Origin: Microbacterium sp. RU1D
GTDB taxonomy: Bacteria; Actinomycetota; Actinomycetes; Actinomycetales; Microbacteriaceae
DNA: 64,000 bases
Direction: 5' to 3'
Assembly (NCBI RefSeq): GCF_900156435.1
Contig: NZ_FTPQ01000003.1
Span: 186,001 to 250,000 of the forward strand
Positions within the stretch are counted from its first letter, which is position 1, and the number at the start of each line of letters is the position of its first letter. Positions 40,590 to 50,217 of this stretch are shown here, piece by piece. The position numbers and the translations under genes were made by a program. The notes under the pieces are model-generated. The model saw nothing but the letters and a program-made list of their open reading frames with translations, was not told the origin of the DNA and searched no databases.

Positions 40590-43500
40590 GTCGTCGACTG
40601 GTAGGCGCGGACCTTCACCGCGCGCCACGGGCCGATGGGGTTGCCGCTCCACCGCGAGCCGACGGGCACGGTCTCGCCGCGCATGACCAGCGAGGCGGGA
40701 CCGACGGTCGCATGCGCGCCCAGGGTCGAGGCGGGTAGCACCACGCTGTGGGGTCCGAGGGTCGCCCCGGGCTCGAGCTCGACGGTGTCCATGCTCATGA
40801 TTCGATCATGGAAAAGGTGCGTCTGCACGACGCAGCCCCGATTGACCGTGGACGCGTCGCCCAGGGCCACCAGATCGGGCTCGGGCAGCCAGTAGCTGTC
40901 GCACCACACGCCCCGGCCGATGCGCGCGCCCAGGCTGCGCAGCCAGACCGCGAGGGCGGGAGTTCCCGCAGCCGCCCGGGCGAACCACGGAGCGGCGACC
41001 ATCTCGGTGAAGGTGTCCGACACCTCGGTGCGCCAGACGAAGCTCGACCACAGCGGCTGCTCCCCCGGCCGGATGACGCCCACGATCGCCCACTTCGCCG
41101 CGGTCGAGACGCCGGCGGCCACGGCACCCGCCGCGAGCATCACGACCCCCGAGAGCAGCAGGGTCCACACCGGTCCGAGACCCTCCCAGAGCGCCGCGAG
41201 GACGAGGATCACGCCGAGGCCGATCGCGCACGTCACCACCACCGGCACGAAGCGGCACAGCTCCCACAGCGCGCGGGCGAGACGCAGAACCGCCGACGGC
41301 CGGTAGGTGCGCGACTCGTCGCCCTCCGCCGACAGTCGTCGCAGGCGTACCGCGGGCGAACCCAGCCACGAGGAGCCCGGCTTCGCCTTGCGTGGCGCCG
41401 CCGACAGCACCGCGACGAGTCCGTCGCGCGGCACACGGTGACCCGGAGCCGCCATCCCCGAATTCCCGAGGAAGGCGCGCTTGCCGATGCGCACGGGTCC
41501 GAGCCGCAGCCACCCCGCGTGCAGTTCGTACGAGGCGACCATCGTGTCGTCGGCGAGGAACGCCCCGTCCTCGATGCGGGTCATCGACGGGATGAGCAGC
41601 ACGGTGGATGCCTCGACGTCTCGACCGACGCGAGCGCCCAGCATTCGCAGCCAGACGGGGGTGAACAGCGACGAGTACAGCGGGAAGAGGATCGTGCGCG
41701 CGGCATCCAGGAGGCGTTCGATCGTCCACGCCTGCCAGGCGATGCGGCTGCGCACGGGGTGCGTCCCCTCGACCAGCCCGAGCGAGAACAGGCGCACGAG
41801 GAGGACCACGGATGCCGCGAACACGAGGCCCGTGACAGCGACGGCGGGGACGAGCCAGGCGAATGCCGCGCCGGCCGCGGCGCCCAGGGTGGCCGACCCG
41901 CGGATACCCTGGGCGAGCACGAGCCCGCCGACGGTGAAGGCGGCCAACGGGAGCAGCGCGAGCAGCACCGCGGAACCCGCGTACGCCCACAGCCAGCGCG
42001 TCGGCGACGCCGGCCGTTCCGCCGGCCAGTCCTTGGCGGTGCCGCCGACGCGGACGGCGGGCGATCCGGCCCAAAACTGGTCGGCCTTCACCCGTCCGAA
42101 CACGGCGGAGCCCGGAGCGATCTCGGCGCGGCGCCCGATGCGCGTCCCCGGCGCGAGGGTCGAGCGCGCACCCACCGTCGCCTGGGCACCGATGCGCACC
42201 TCGCCGATGCGCACGAGGTCGCCGTCGATCCAGTACCCCGTGAGATCGACCTCCGGCTCGATCGACGCTCCGTCGCCGACGACGAGGAGGCCCGTCACGG
42301 GCGGCAACGCGTGCAGGTCGACGTCGCGCCCGATCCGCGCGCCGAGGGCGCGGGCGTAGTACGACACCCACGGCGCTCCCGCCAGGCCCACGGCATCCAC
42401 CTGATCGGCGATCTGCTCGGCCAGCCAGAGCCGGATGTGCACCCACCCCCCGCGGGGATGATCGCCCGCGCGCACGCCCGCCAGCAGCAGTCGAGCGGAT
42501 GCCACGGCGATCGCCATGCGCCCGAACGGCGTCGCGAACACCAGCAGTCCGATGATCAGCGCGGGCCACGACACGCTCGGCAGCACGTCGAAGCCGGGCA
42601 GGAGCCGGAGGACCGTCGACGCGGTCAAGAGGTACAGGAGCCAGCGGATGCCGGAGAGGATGAACAACGGAGCGCCGAGGACCGTCTGCATCCACTGCGT
42701 CGCACGCGGGGTCGGGGTGGCGCGGTGGAACGAGGCCGGGGTCTCGTCGCTCAACTGGGGCCCGAGCGCCTTGGCCATCGCCCCGAGACGCGGTACGTCG
42801 TAGATGTCGGCGACGGCGAACTCCGGCACACGAGCGCGGATGCGCGAGACGAGCTGCGCCGCGGCGAGGGATCCGCCGCCGAGGTCGAAGAAGTCGGCCT
42901 TGCGATCGGTGACCGGCATCCCCAGCACCGCCTGCCAGTGCTCGGCGAGCCAGGACTCGTCGGCGGAGAAGTCCGTGGCCACAGGGGCATCGACCCCCGG
43001 CAGGGGCCACGGGAGCGCCGCGCGGTCCACCTTGCCCGACGTGCGTACGGGGAGGGAATCCACGACACCGAGCAGCGGGATCGTCGCGGCGGGCAGCCGC
43101 TCCGCCAACAGGCCGCGAGCCGCGTGCCGATCGAGCTCGCGCCCCTCCTCCATCACGAGGTATCCCACGAGCACCGGAACGCCCGCGTCCGTCGTGCGCA
43201 CCGCGACGGTCGCGGCGGTGACCAGCGGAAGGTCCTGCAGGGCCGACTCCACCTCGCCCAGCTCGATGCGCCGGCCCCCGACCTTGACCTGATCGTCGGC
43301 CCGTCCCTGGAACACCAATCCCTCGGTGTCGAAGCGAACGAGATCGCCCGAGCGGTAGGCCCGCTCCCACCCCAGCGTGGGCATGGGCGCGTACTTCTCG
43401 GCATCCTTCGCCGGATCGAGGTAACGAGCCAGTCCCACGCCCCCGATGATGAGCTCGCCCACCTCTCCCTCGGCCACCGGCTGCCCCTCGCCGTCGACCA

Positions 43501-44530
43501 CGGCGAGCGCCCAGCCGTCGAGGGGAAGGCCGATGCGCACGGGCAGCGAGCCGTCCAGCGGTGCGGCGCACGCGACGACCGTGGCCTCGGTGGGGCCGTA
43601 GGTGTTCCAGACCTCGCGCCCCTCGGCGACGAGGCGGGCGGCGAGCTCGGGCGGGCAGGCCTCGCCGCCGAAGATCAGCAGGCGCACGTTCTCGATCGAG
43701 TCGGCCGGCCACATGGCCGCGAGAGTCGGAACGGTGGAGACGACCGTGATCCCCTGTCGCAGCAGCCAGGGCGCCAGGTCTTCTCCGGATCGCACCAGCG
43801 AGCGAGGAGCGGGCACGAGGCACGCGCCGTGGCCCCACGCGAGCCACATCTCCTCGCATGACGCGTCGAAGGCCACGGACAGACCCGCGAGCACGCGGTC
43901 TCCCGGGCCGAGCGGCTCGTCCTGCACGAAGATGCGTCCCTCGGCCTCGACGAACGCCGCCGCGGAGCGGTGCGAGACGGCGACCCCCTTCGGCACCCCC
44001 GTGGAACCCGAGGTGAAGATGATCCACGCGTCGTCGTCGACGGTGGGCGGTGCCACGATCGGCACGGCGCTCGTGCTCGGGTGGGGCGCCTCAGCGTCGT
44101 AGAGCCGCACGAGGTCGCCTGTCCCGTCGCCCGGCACGAACTCCCCGTCGCCCGCGACGATTCCGCGCACTCCGGCCTCGCCGAACACCAGCCGCGCGCG
44201 CTCGTCGGGGTCGTCGGCGTCGACGGGCACGTAGGCCGCGCCCGCGGCCATGACCGCGAGGATCGAGACGTAGAGCTCCTTCGACCCCGAGGGCATGCGC
44301 ACGCCGACGCGGTCGCCGCGGCGCACACCGGCATCGTGCAGGGCCACCGCCGTCCTCCAGACGCGCGCCAGCAGCTCCCGGTAGCTGAGGGCGCCCGATC
44401 CGTCGTCGATCGCCGATGCTTCCGGATGCCGCGCGGCCACCGCCGACAGCAGGTCGATGAGCGTGCGCGCGGGGGCTGCGGCATCCGTTCGATCGAGCGG
44501 AGCCTGGGCTGCGGAGGCGGAGGTCGTCAC
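40586..44530 (-). CDS. Pls/PosA-family single-module peptide synthetase (A-T-TM-LbH)
   Basis: 1314 residues, nearly the length of epsilon-poly-lysine synthetase. Adenylation domain (about 20-520): IIFTSGSTGVPKGVAVSH, FDASCEEMW with the Asp that binds the alpha-amino group, NTYGPTEATV, GRADDQVKVGGRRIELGEVE and the catalytic Lys in TSGKVDR. Carrier domain (about 530-600): FFDLGGGSLAAAQ. Then three membrane-plus-left-handed-beta-helix tandem units with hexapeptide repeats (about 620-860, 870-1090, 1110-1300), the TIGR02353-type terminal region. No condensation or thioesterase domain. It likely polymerises one amino acid at the membrane. Confidence 0.9.
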   Translation of the reverse strand: MTTSASAAQAPLDRTDAAAPARTLIDLLSAVAARHPEASAIDDGSGALSYRELLARVWRTAVALHDAGVRRGDRVGVRMPSGSKELYVSILAVMAAGAAYVPVDADDPDERARLVFGEAGVRGIVAGDGEFVPGDGTGDLVRLYDAEAPHPSTSAVPIVAPPTVDDDAWIIFTSGSTGVPKGVAVSHRSAAAFVEAEGRIFVQDEPLGPGDRVLAGLSVAFDASCEEMWLAWGHGACLVPAPRSLVRSGEDLAPWLLRQGITVVSTVPTLAAMWPADSIENVRLLIFGGEACPPELAARLVAEGREVWNTYGPTEATVVACAAPLDGSLPVRIGLPLDGWALAVVDGEGQPVAEGEVGELIIGGVGLARYLDPAKDAEKYAPMPTLGWERAYRSGDLVRFDTEGLVFQGRADDQVKVGGRRIELGEVESALQDLPLVTAATVAVRTTDAGVPVLVGYLVMEEGRELDRHAARGLLAERLPAATIPLLGVVDSLPVRTSGKVDRAALPWPLPGVDAPVATDFSADESWLAEHWQAVLGMPVTDRKADFFDLGGGSLAAAQLVSRIRARVPEFAVADIYDVPRLGAMAKALGPQLSDETPASFHRATPTPRATQWMQTVLGAPLFILSGIRWLLYLLTASTVLRLLPGFDVLPSVSWPALIIGLLVFATPFGRMAIAVASARLLLAGVRAGDHPRGGWVHIRLWLAEQIADQVDAVGLAGAPWVSYYARALGARIGRDVDLHALPPVTGLLVVGDGASIEPEVDLTGYWIDGDLVRIGEVRIGAQATVGARSTLAPGTRIGRRAEIAPGSAVFGRVKADQFWAGSPAVRVGGTAKDWPAERPASPTRWLWAYAGSAVLLALLPLAAFTVGGLVLAQGIRGSATLGAAAGAAFAWLVPAVAVTGLVFAASVVLLVRLFSLGLVEGTHPVRSRIAWQAWTIERLLDAARTILFPLYSSLFTPVWLRMLGARVGRDVEASTVLLIPSMTRIEDGAFLADDTMVASYELHAGWLRLGPVRIGKRAFLGNSGMAAPGHRVPRDGLVAVLSAAPRKAKPGSSWLGSPAVRLRRLSAEGDESRTYRPSAVLRLARALWELCRFVPVVVTCAIGLGVILVLAALWEGLGPVWTLLLSGVVMLAAGAVAAGVSTAAKWAIVGVIRPGEQPLWSSFVWRTEVSDTFTEMVAAPWFARAAAGTPALAVWLRSLGARIGRGVWCDSYWLPEPDLVALGDASTVNRGCVVQTHLFHDRIMSMDTVELEPGATLGPHSVVLPASTLGAHATVGPASLVMRGETVPVGSRWSGNPIGPWRAVKVRAYQSTT

Positions 44531-44580
44531 GGGGGTGAACAGTACAAGGCCCGGGGAAACACCCCGGACGGGCCCTCCTG

Positions 44581-44598
44581 GTTCACCTTCCGTTCACC
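44581..44598. promoter_or_regulatory. PHO box upstream of pstS
   Basis: GTTCACC (44581-44587), TTCC, GTTCACC (44592-44598): two perfect 7-mers at an 11-bp period, the canonical actinobacterial PHO box. It lies 92 bp upstream of the pstS start and 50 bp upstream of the divergent synthetase start. A single inverted GGTGAAC is at 44534-44540 next to the synthetase ATG. Confidence 0.85.
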
Positions 44599-44689
44599 CG
44601 CGCAACGCAGACTCTTAAGAGTCGCTGTTTACCGTTCCCGACGAACCCTGCACCGGGTTCCGTCCCCAAACATGCGAAGGATTCACATC

Positions 44690-45817
44690 GTGAAGCTCTC
44701 CCGACTCGCCCAGCTGGGCACCGTGGCCGCCGTGGCCTCCCTGACTCTCGCCGGTTGCGCCGGCACCTCGGGCTCCGGCGACGCCGCGGGCTCCGCGGCA
44801 TCGCCCTCGTCGTCCGACGTGGCGTTCAGCATCGACCCGAACCTGTCGGGCACGATCACCGCGGGCGGCTCCAGCGCCCAGTCCAACGCGCAGGCCGCGT
44901 GGACCAGCGCCTACAACGCACAGGCCAAGGGCGTCACGATCAACTACGACAAGTCGCAGGGCTCCGGCGGCGGCGTCACCAACTTCCTGAGCGGTGCGTA
45001 CGACTTCGCCGGCTCCGACGCCCCCCTCAACGCCGAGCAGACCGCGCAGTCCGAGGCGCTGTGCACCGAGGGCGGCGTCAACATCCCCGTCTACCTCGAC
45101 GGCGTCGCGATCATCTTCAACATCCCCGGCGTGACCGACCTGAAGCTCTCGGGCGAGACCATCGCGAAGATCTTCGCTCTGCAGATCACCGACTGGTCCG
45201 ACCCGGCCATCACCGCGGACAACGGCACCGCGCTCCCCGCCGGCACCATCACCACCGTCGCCCGCTCGGACGGCTCGGGCACCACCCAGAACTTCACGAA
45301 CTACCTCGCAGCGACCCAGTCGTCTGTGTGGACCTCGCCCGCCGGCAAGGACTGGCCGATCGAGGGCAACGTCTCGAAGCAGAAGGGCGGCTCGGGCGTC
45401 GTCGAGGCCGTCAAGGCCGGCTCCGGCACCATCGGCTACGCCGACCACTCGGCCATCGGCGACCTCAACGCCGCATCGATCATCCAGGACGGCACCGCTG
45501 TCGCCTACAGCGCCGAGGCCGTCACCGCGACGTTCGAGGCCGCGGCCGTCGACGCCTCCACCGGCGTCGCGGGCGACCTGGCGAAGAAGTTCGACTACTC
45601 GAAGCTCACCGCCGAGACCTACCCGATTCCGCTCGTGTCGTACGCGATCACCTGCACCACGTTCAAGGACGCCGCGCAGGCCGCGCTCGTGAAGTCGTAC
45701 CTCGGCTTCGTCACCAGCTCGCTCGGCCAGCAGGTCGCCGCGAAGAACGCCGGCTCCGCCCCGCTGCCGGACTCGGTGCTCGAGGCCGCGGCCGAGACGC
45801 TCGCCGCCATCAAGTAA
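44690..45817 (+). CDS. pstS: Phosphate ABC transporter substrate-binding lipoprotein
   Basis: 375 residues from GTG 44690, with AAGGA 8 nt upstream; an in-frame ATG at 44672 lacks a ribosome binding site. The lipoprotein signal ends LTLAGC. The mature protein has the PstS pattern: TAGGSSAQSNAQAAW, the phosphate-binding SGSGGG-like QGSGGGVTNFLSGAYDFAGS, and RSDGSGTTQNFTNYL. It binds phosphate outside the membrane for PstCAB. A hairpin follows the gene. Confidence 0.97.
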   Translation: MKLSRLAQLGTVAAVASLTLAGCAGTSGSGDAAGSAASPSSSDVAFSIDPNLSGTITAGGSSAQSNAQAAWTSAYNAQAKGVTINYDKSQGSGGGVTNFLSGAYDFAGSDAPLNAEQTAQSEALCTEGGVNIPVYLDGVAIIFNIPGVTDLKLSGETIAKIFALQITDWSDPAITADNGTALPAGTITTVARSDGSGTTQNFTNYLAATQSSVWTSPAGKDWPIEGNVSKQKGGSGVVEAVKAGSGTIGYADHSAIGDLNAASIIQDGTAVAYSAEAVTATFEAAAVDASTGVAGDLAKKFDYSKLTAETYPIPLVSYAITCTTFKDAAQAALVKSYLGFVTSSLGQQVAAKNAGSAPLPDSVLEAAAETLAAIK

Positions 45818-45832
45818 ACATCTCTCCGGTTT

Positions 45833-45867
45833 CGGCCCGGCCCGCACCTCGCGTGCGGGTCGGGCCG
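45833..45867 (+). terminator. Partial terminator between pstS and pstC
   Basis: 15-bp GC stem (45833-45847 with 45853-45867, one G.U) around CTCGC, 16 bp after pstS. Such intercistronic hairpins usually make pstS more abundant than the membrane components. Confidence 0.75.
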
Positions 45868-45944
45868 GGCTGATCGGAACGGTCGACCAGATCGAACGCT
45901 CCGCTGAGCCGAATCCTCAGAGAACACCCGACCGAGGAGCACCC

Positions 45945-45980
45945 ATGACCCGTGCCGAGCGTGAGGTCCCCCGTGACTGA
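45945..45980 (+). other. 11-codon leader ORF overlapping the pstC start
   Basis: ATG 45945 has a strong site (GAGGAG at 45934-45939, 5-nt spacing) and encodes MTRAEREVPRD before TGA at 45978. The pstC GTG at 45973 lies inside it in another frame. It could couple translation of pstC to the leader, or mark a sequence or start anomaly. Confidence 0.5.
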
Positions 45981-47010
45981 CACCGTCTCCGACACCGAGA
46001 CCGCCCCGTCCGCACCGACCGGTCCGACCGATCCGGCCCCCGCCCGCACGAGCATCGTGGGCAAGCGCCGGGTCGGCGACTCCGTCTTCCTGGGCCTGTC
46101 GACGACGGCCGCCGTGTCGATCATGATCATCCTCGCGGGTGTCGCGGTCTTCCTCATCCTGCGCGGCCTGCCCGCCATCACGGCGAATTGGAGCGAGGGC
46201 GACCTCGCCGGCTACCAGAACGGGCAGTGGTCGAACTTCTGGGAGTACGTGGGCCCGCTCCTCTTCGGCAGCGTGTGGGCTGCGCTCATCGCCATGATCA
46301 TCGGCACCCCGGTGGCCATCGGCATCGCGCTGTTCATCTCGCACTACGCTCCCCGCCGTATCGCCGGCGCCCTCGGATACGTGGTCGACCTGCTCGCCGC
46401 GGTCCCCTCGATCGTGTTCGGCCTGTGGGGCATCATCGTCATGCGCCCGCTGCTGCTGCCCGTCGGCGAGTTCCTCAACCAGTACCTCGGCTGGATCCCG
46501 TTGTTCCAGGGTCCCGTGTCGTCGACCGGCTCCACGATGCTCACCGGTGGCGTCGTGCTCGCGGTGATGATTCTTCCGATCGTCACCTCGATCACCCGCG
46601 AGATCTTCCTGCAGACCCCGCGGCTGCACGAAGAGGCCGCCCTTGCCCTCGGCGCGACGCGCTGGGAGATGATCCGCCTGTCGGTGTTCCCCTACGCCCG
46701 CAGCGGTATGGTCTCGGCCACGCTGCTCGGTCTCGGTCGCGCGCTGGGTGAGACCATGGCGATCGCCCTGATCATCTCGCCGAGCCTGATCTACTCGGTG
46801 CTGCTGCTGACCGACGGCTACAACTCGCAGACCATCGCGGCCAACATCGCGCTGAACTTCCCCATCGCGACCGATCTGCAGCGTTCCGCGCTCATCGGCA
46901 CCGGCCTGATGCTGTTCGTCATCTCGCTGGCGGTCAACATGTTCGCCCGCTACATCATCGGCGCGACGGGCCCCGGCGCCAAGGGTCGCAAGAAGGGCAA
47001 GCGCTCATGA
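45973..47010 (+). CDS. pstC: Phosphate ABC transporter permease PstC
   Basis: 345 residues from GTG 45973; GTG 45952 in the same frame is an alternative. Six membrane helices after a hydrophilic N-terminus of about 35 residues. The ABC-permease EAA loop is visible as EEAALALGATRWEMIRLSVFPYARSG. It forms the channel with PstA. Overlaps pstA by 4 bp. Confidence 0.96.
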   Translation: MTDTVSDTETAPSAPTGPTDPAPARTSIVGKRRVGDSVFLGLSTTAAVSIMIILAGVAVFLILRGLPAITANWSEGDLAGYQNGQWSNFWEYVGPLLFGSVWAALIAMIIGTPVAIGIALFISHYAPRRIAGALGYVVDLLAAVPSIVFGLWGIIVMRPLLLPVGEFLNQYLGWIPLFQGPVSSTGSTMLTGGVVLAVMILPIVTSITREIFLQTPRLHEEAALALGATRWEMIRLSVFPYARSGMVSATLLGLGRALGETMAIALIISPSLIYSVLLLTDGYNSQTIAANIALNFPIATDLQRSALIGTGLMLFVISLAVNMFARYIIGATGPGAKGRKKGKRS

Positions 47011-48089
47011 CCGTCACGGCCCCCTCCGCGCCGCTGGCCCTCACCAGCGGTCAGCTGCCGCGCTTCATCGAGCCGATGGTGCTCGTGGGCGTCGCGATCG
47101 TCGTCGCGGGTCTGCAGCTGCTGTTCGGCGGCTTCAACCTCGCGGCGTGGCTCATCCTCACCGCGGTGCTGTACCTGATCGCCATCGGCGTCGGCTCGGC
47201 CATCGTCGAGAACCGCCGCAAGGCCGTCGACCGCGTCGTCCGCGGCCTCGTGACGGCGGCCTTCCTGCTCGCCGTGGCCCCGCTCATCTCGACGCTCTAC
47301 ACGGTCGTCTCGAAGGGCCTCGCGGTGGTGAACCTGCCGTTCATCACGCAGGTCGGCGGCTCCTCATTCGACCCCGACACCCTCGAGGTCGTCGCGACGG
47401 CGGGCGCCTGGCAGGCCATCACCGGGACGCTGATCATCACCGGCATCGCCGCACTCATCTCCGTGCCGATCGGCATCCTCGCCGCCGTCTACCTGGTCGA
47501 GTACGCCCAGCCGAACAATCCGCTGCGCCGCGCGATCACTTTCCTCGTCGACGTCATGACGGGCATCCCCTCGATCGTCGCGGGTCTGTTCGCGTTCTCG
47601 CTGTTCAGCCTGATCGTCGGCCCGAAGGCGTTCAGCGGGTTCTCGGCATCCATCGCCCTGTCGGTGCTGATGATCCCCATCGTCATCCGCTCCACCGAGG
47701 AGATGCTGCGCCTGGTGCCCGCCGACCTGCGCGAGGCTTCGCTCGCCCTGGGCGTACCGCGTTCGGCGACCATCATCAAGGTCGTGCTGCGCACGGCCGC
47801 CTCGGGCATCATCACCGGTGTCGTGCTGGCGGTGGCCCGTGTCGTAGGTGAGACCGCGCCGATCTTCATCGCGGCGAGCTTCACCGACAACTTCAACGCG
47901 AACCCCTTCGAGGGGCCGATGCAGACCCTCCCCGTCATGGCGTACACCGCGTACAGCTTCCCCGGCCAGGACATCGACGCGTCGCAGGCCAACGCCTGGG
48001 GTGCCGCGTTCCTCCTCGTCGTCCTCGTCGTCATCTTCAACCTGATCGCCCGTATCGTGGCGGCGGTGTTCGCGCCCAAGGCGCGCTGA
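47007..48089 (+). CDS. pstA: Phosphate ABC transporter permease PstA
   Basis: 360 residues with six to eight hydrophobic segments. The EAA loop is [26 protein letters not shown], and [32 protein letters not shown] helices (around residues 155-185) are typical of PstA. Starts on ATGA overlapping pstC. Confidence 0.96.
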   Translation: MTVTAPSAPLALTSGQLPRFIEPMVLVGVAIVVAGLQLLFGGFNLAAWLILTAVLYLIAIGVGSAIVENRRKAVDRVVRGLVTAAFLLAVAPLISTLYTVVSKGLAVVNLPFITQVGGSSFDPDTLEVVATAGAWQAITGTLIITGIAALISVPIGILAAVYLVEYAQPNNPLRRAITFLVDVMTGIPSIVAGLFAFSLFSLIVGPKAFSGFSASIALSVLMIPIVIRSTEEMLRLVPADLREASLALGVPRSATIIKVVLRTAASGIITGVVLAVARVVGETAPIFIAASFTDNFNANPFEGPMQTLPVMAYTAYSFPGQDIDASQANAWGAAFLLVVLVVIFNLIARIVAAVFAPKAR

Positions 48090-48108
48090 GTTCAGAAAGG
48101 CACCTCTC

Positions 48109-48888
48109 GTGTCCAAGAGCATCGAGGTCCAGGACCTCAACGTCTACTACAGCGATTTCCTCGCGGTCGAGGGCGTCTCGATCGACATCGAGCCTCGCTC
48201 CGTCACCGCCTTCATCGGCCCCTCCGGGTGCGGCAAGTCCACGTTCCTGCGCACGCTGAACCGTATGCACGAGGTGATCCCCGGCGGTCACGTCAAGGGC
48301 CGCGTGCTCATCGACGGCGACGACCTCTACGGCCCGGGCGTCGACCCCGTGCTCGTGCGTCGCCACGTGGGCATGGTCTTCCAGCGCCCCAACCCCTTCC
48401 CCACGATGTCGATCCGCGAGAACGTCCTCGCCGGCGCGCGCCTGAACAACAAGCGCCTGTCGAAGAGCGACGGCGACGCCCTCGTCGAGAAGTCGCTGCA
48501 GGGCGCCAACCTCTGGAACGAGGTGAAGGACCGCCTCGACAAGCCCGGCGGCGGCCTCTCCGGCGGTCAGCAGCAGCGTCTGTGCATCGCGCGCGCGATC
48601 GCCGTGTCGCCCGACGTGCTGCTGATGGACGAGCCGTGCTCGGCTCTCGACCCGATCTCGACCTTCGCGATCGAGGAGCTCATCTCCGAGCTGAAGAACG
48701 ACTACACGATCGTCATCGTCACGCACAACATGCAGCAGGCCTCGCGCGTGAGCGACAAGACGGCGTTCTTCAACATCGCCGGCACCGGCAAGCCCGGGAA
48801 GCTCATCGAGTACAACGACACCTCGACGATCTTCACCGCCCCGACCGTTCAGGCGACCGAGGACTACGTTTCCGGTCGCTTCGGATAA
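48109..48888 (+). CDS. pstB: Phosphate ABC transporter ATPase PstB
   Basis: 259 residues from GTG 48109. Walker [11 protein letters not shown] loop VFQRPNPFP, signature [15 protein letters not shown], Walker [14 protein letters not shown] and H-loop [13 protein letters not shown] match PstB closely, including the NPFP and Cys-Ser-Ala-Leu-Asp features. It drives phosphate import. Last gene of pstSCAB. Confidence 0.97.
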   Translation: MSKSIEVQDLNVYYSDFLAVEGVSIDIEPRSVTAFIGPSGCGKSTFLRTLNRMHEVIPGGHVKGRVLIDGDDLYGPGVDPVLVRRHVGMVFQRPNPFPTMSIRENVLAGARLNNKRLSKSDGDALVEKSLQGANLWNEVKDRLDKPGGGLSGGQQQRLCIARAIAVSPDVLLMDEPCSALDPISTFAIEELISELKNDYTIVIVTHNMQQASRVSDKTAFFNIAGTGKPGKLIEYNDTSTIFTAPTVQATEDYVSGRFG

Positions 48889-48905
48889 GCACTCGTGCAC
48901 GCGAT

Positions 48906-48933
48906 GAAGGCCCCCGCTCCGGCGGGGGCCTTC
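48906..48933. terminator. Terminator after pstB
   Basis: 12-bp perfect stem (48906-48917 with 48922-48933) around TCCG, between convergent pstB and the class IV PLP enzyme gene. Confidence 0.85.
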
Positions 48934-48952
48934 GTCGTTCAAAGCGGGGATG

Positions 48953-49837
48953 TCAGCCGCGGCGGCCGAGCAGGAAGCCGTTCAGCTCGTCCGTGAGCCC
49001 ATGGTCGACGACGATCGGGCGGCCGTCGACGGCGGAGATCGGCGCCGCGAGACGCACGCTCGACAGCAACCACGCGGCATCCGCTCGCTTGAGGTCGGAA
49101 GCCGGGACGTCCTCGTACGCCGTCGACGAGCCACGCTGCTCGAGGTGCGCGAACACGCTCAGTTGGGTCGTGCCGTGCAGGATGCCGGCGCTCGGCGCGG
49201 GAGTGACGAAGCGGCCGTCGATCCGCAGGAGCACGGATGCCGTGGGCGCCTCGAGCAGGAAGCCGTCGGTCGTGACGAACAGGGCGTCGTCCGCCCCTCG
49301 GCGCTTCGCCTCACGGATGGCGGCCATGTTCACCGCGTACGACAGGGTCTTCGCCCCGAGGAGCAGCCACGGCGCGCGCCCCGGCACATCGAGCGGGTAA
49401 CCGCGGTCGAGGGTCACGACGCGGACGCCGTCGCGTCGCGCCGACGCGTTGTCGGGCGCGGTCGCGAGGGTGACCCAGGCGGTGGGGGCCGGGCGTCCCT
49501 CGACGCCACGGCTGAGGATGAGCTTGATGACGCTCTCCCCCGGTCCCGCCTCAGCGCTCACACGCTCGACCGCGGCGCGCCACTGCGCCAGGTTCGGTGC
49601 CGGAAGGTCGCACAGGGCCGCGGAGTGCGCGAGCCGTTCGAGGTGGGGGCCGACCTCGTGGGGGTGGCCGTCGACCACGCCGATCGACTCGAAGACCCCG
49701 TCGCCGCGCTGCGCGCTCAGCTCACCGAGCTCCAGCGCCGGGACGGACGGATCGAGCACGCGGAGGGAGTGGGAGAAGTCGGCGCTCTCCTGCGCGGATG
49801 CCGCGGGGTCGATCATGAGTGCGAAACGCCAGGCCAT
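48953..49837 (-). CDS. Class IV PLP enzyme, probable aminodeoxychorismate lyase
   Basis: 294 residues. Fold-type IV aminotransferase family (PabC/IlvE/Dat): RGDGVFESI near the N-terminus, the PLP lysine in LGAKTLSYAVNM, the DDALFVTTDGFLLEAPTASV segment and GILHGTTQ. It probably releases pyruvate from aminodeoxychorismate to give p-aminobenzoate; D-amino acid or branched-chain aminotransferase activity cannot be excluded. Confidence 0.85.
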   Translation of the reverse strand: MAWRFALMIDPAASAQESADFSHSLRVLDPSVPALELGELSAQRGDGVFESIGVVDGHPHEVGPHLERLAHSAALCDLPAPNLAQWRAAVERVSAEAGPGESVIKLILSRGVEGRPAPTAWVTLATAPDNASARRDGVRVVTLDRGYPLDVPGRAPWLLLGAKTLSYAVNMAAIREAKRRGADDALFVTTDGFLLEAPTASVLLRIDGRFVTPAPSAGILHGTTQLSVFAHLEQRGSSTAYEDVPASDLKRADAAWLLSSVRLAAPISAVDGRPIVVDHGLTDELNGFLLGRRG

Positions 49838-50217
49838 GCAGCGAGCCTACGACGCGCATCCGACACGCCCGGGCCTTGTCAACGGGCGCCGCGGAGGGAA
49901 TGTCTCGGGGGCGGTCTTGTTACACTCTCATAGCCGGGCCGCAGTAACCCCGGGCTCCATCTTCTGCCGCTATGAGCGGCCTTGCGCCGAGAGGCGTTCT
50001 GCGGTCCGGCACTTATCTTTTCCGGCGTCCGTCGCCGACGAGGGCATGACCCGTGCGCCCCCACCGCTCCGTTCTCCCCCGCGCATCCCATTCCCCGCGG
50101 CATCCTGGTCGACTGTCCAACACACGCCGTGCCCCCCGCGAGCTCGCGGCGTGTCCTGGACACTCGACAGGAAAGGGGGCGCCGACGGAGCGACCGGGTC
50201 CCAGCGGCGGGTCCGGC
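49838..50217. other. 380-bp non-coding stretch with hairpins
   Basis: No convincing gene on either strand. It holds CTCATAGC (49927-49934) matched by GCTATGAG (49969-49976) across a 34-nt loop, and a larger imperfect hairpin at 50108-50168. A TTGACA on the minus strand (49882-49877) could be a -35 for the class IV PLP gene, but no matching -10 is clear. Confidence 0.5.
50108..50168. terminator. Large imperfect hairpin, possible terminator
   Basis: 22-nt arms (50108-50129 and 50147-50168) pairing at 19 positions around a 17-nt loop containing CCCCCC. It lies 50 bp beyond the stop of the minus-strand gene at 50218, so termination is the simplest role; a structured RNA is possible. Confidence 0.5.

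Noticed and set aside
40748..43861. Plus-strand 1037-codon frame through the synthetase gene
   Set aside because: Arg/Gly/His-rich composition without motifs, antisense to a protein with clear adenylation and carrier motifs.
50108..50168. 6C-type small RNA because of the CCCCCC loop
   Set aside because: Only one C6 hairpin and a long loop; the second C-rich hairpin of the 6C class is not apparent.
49838..50217. RNase P RNA, tmRNA or SRP RNA in the large gap
   Set aside because: None of their conserved core sequences was found on either strand.
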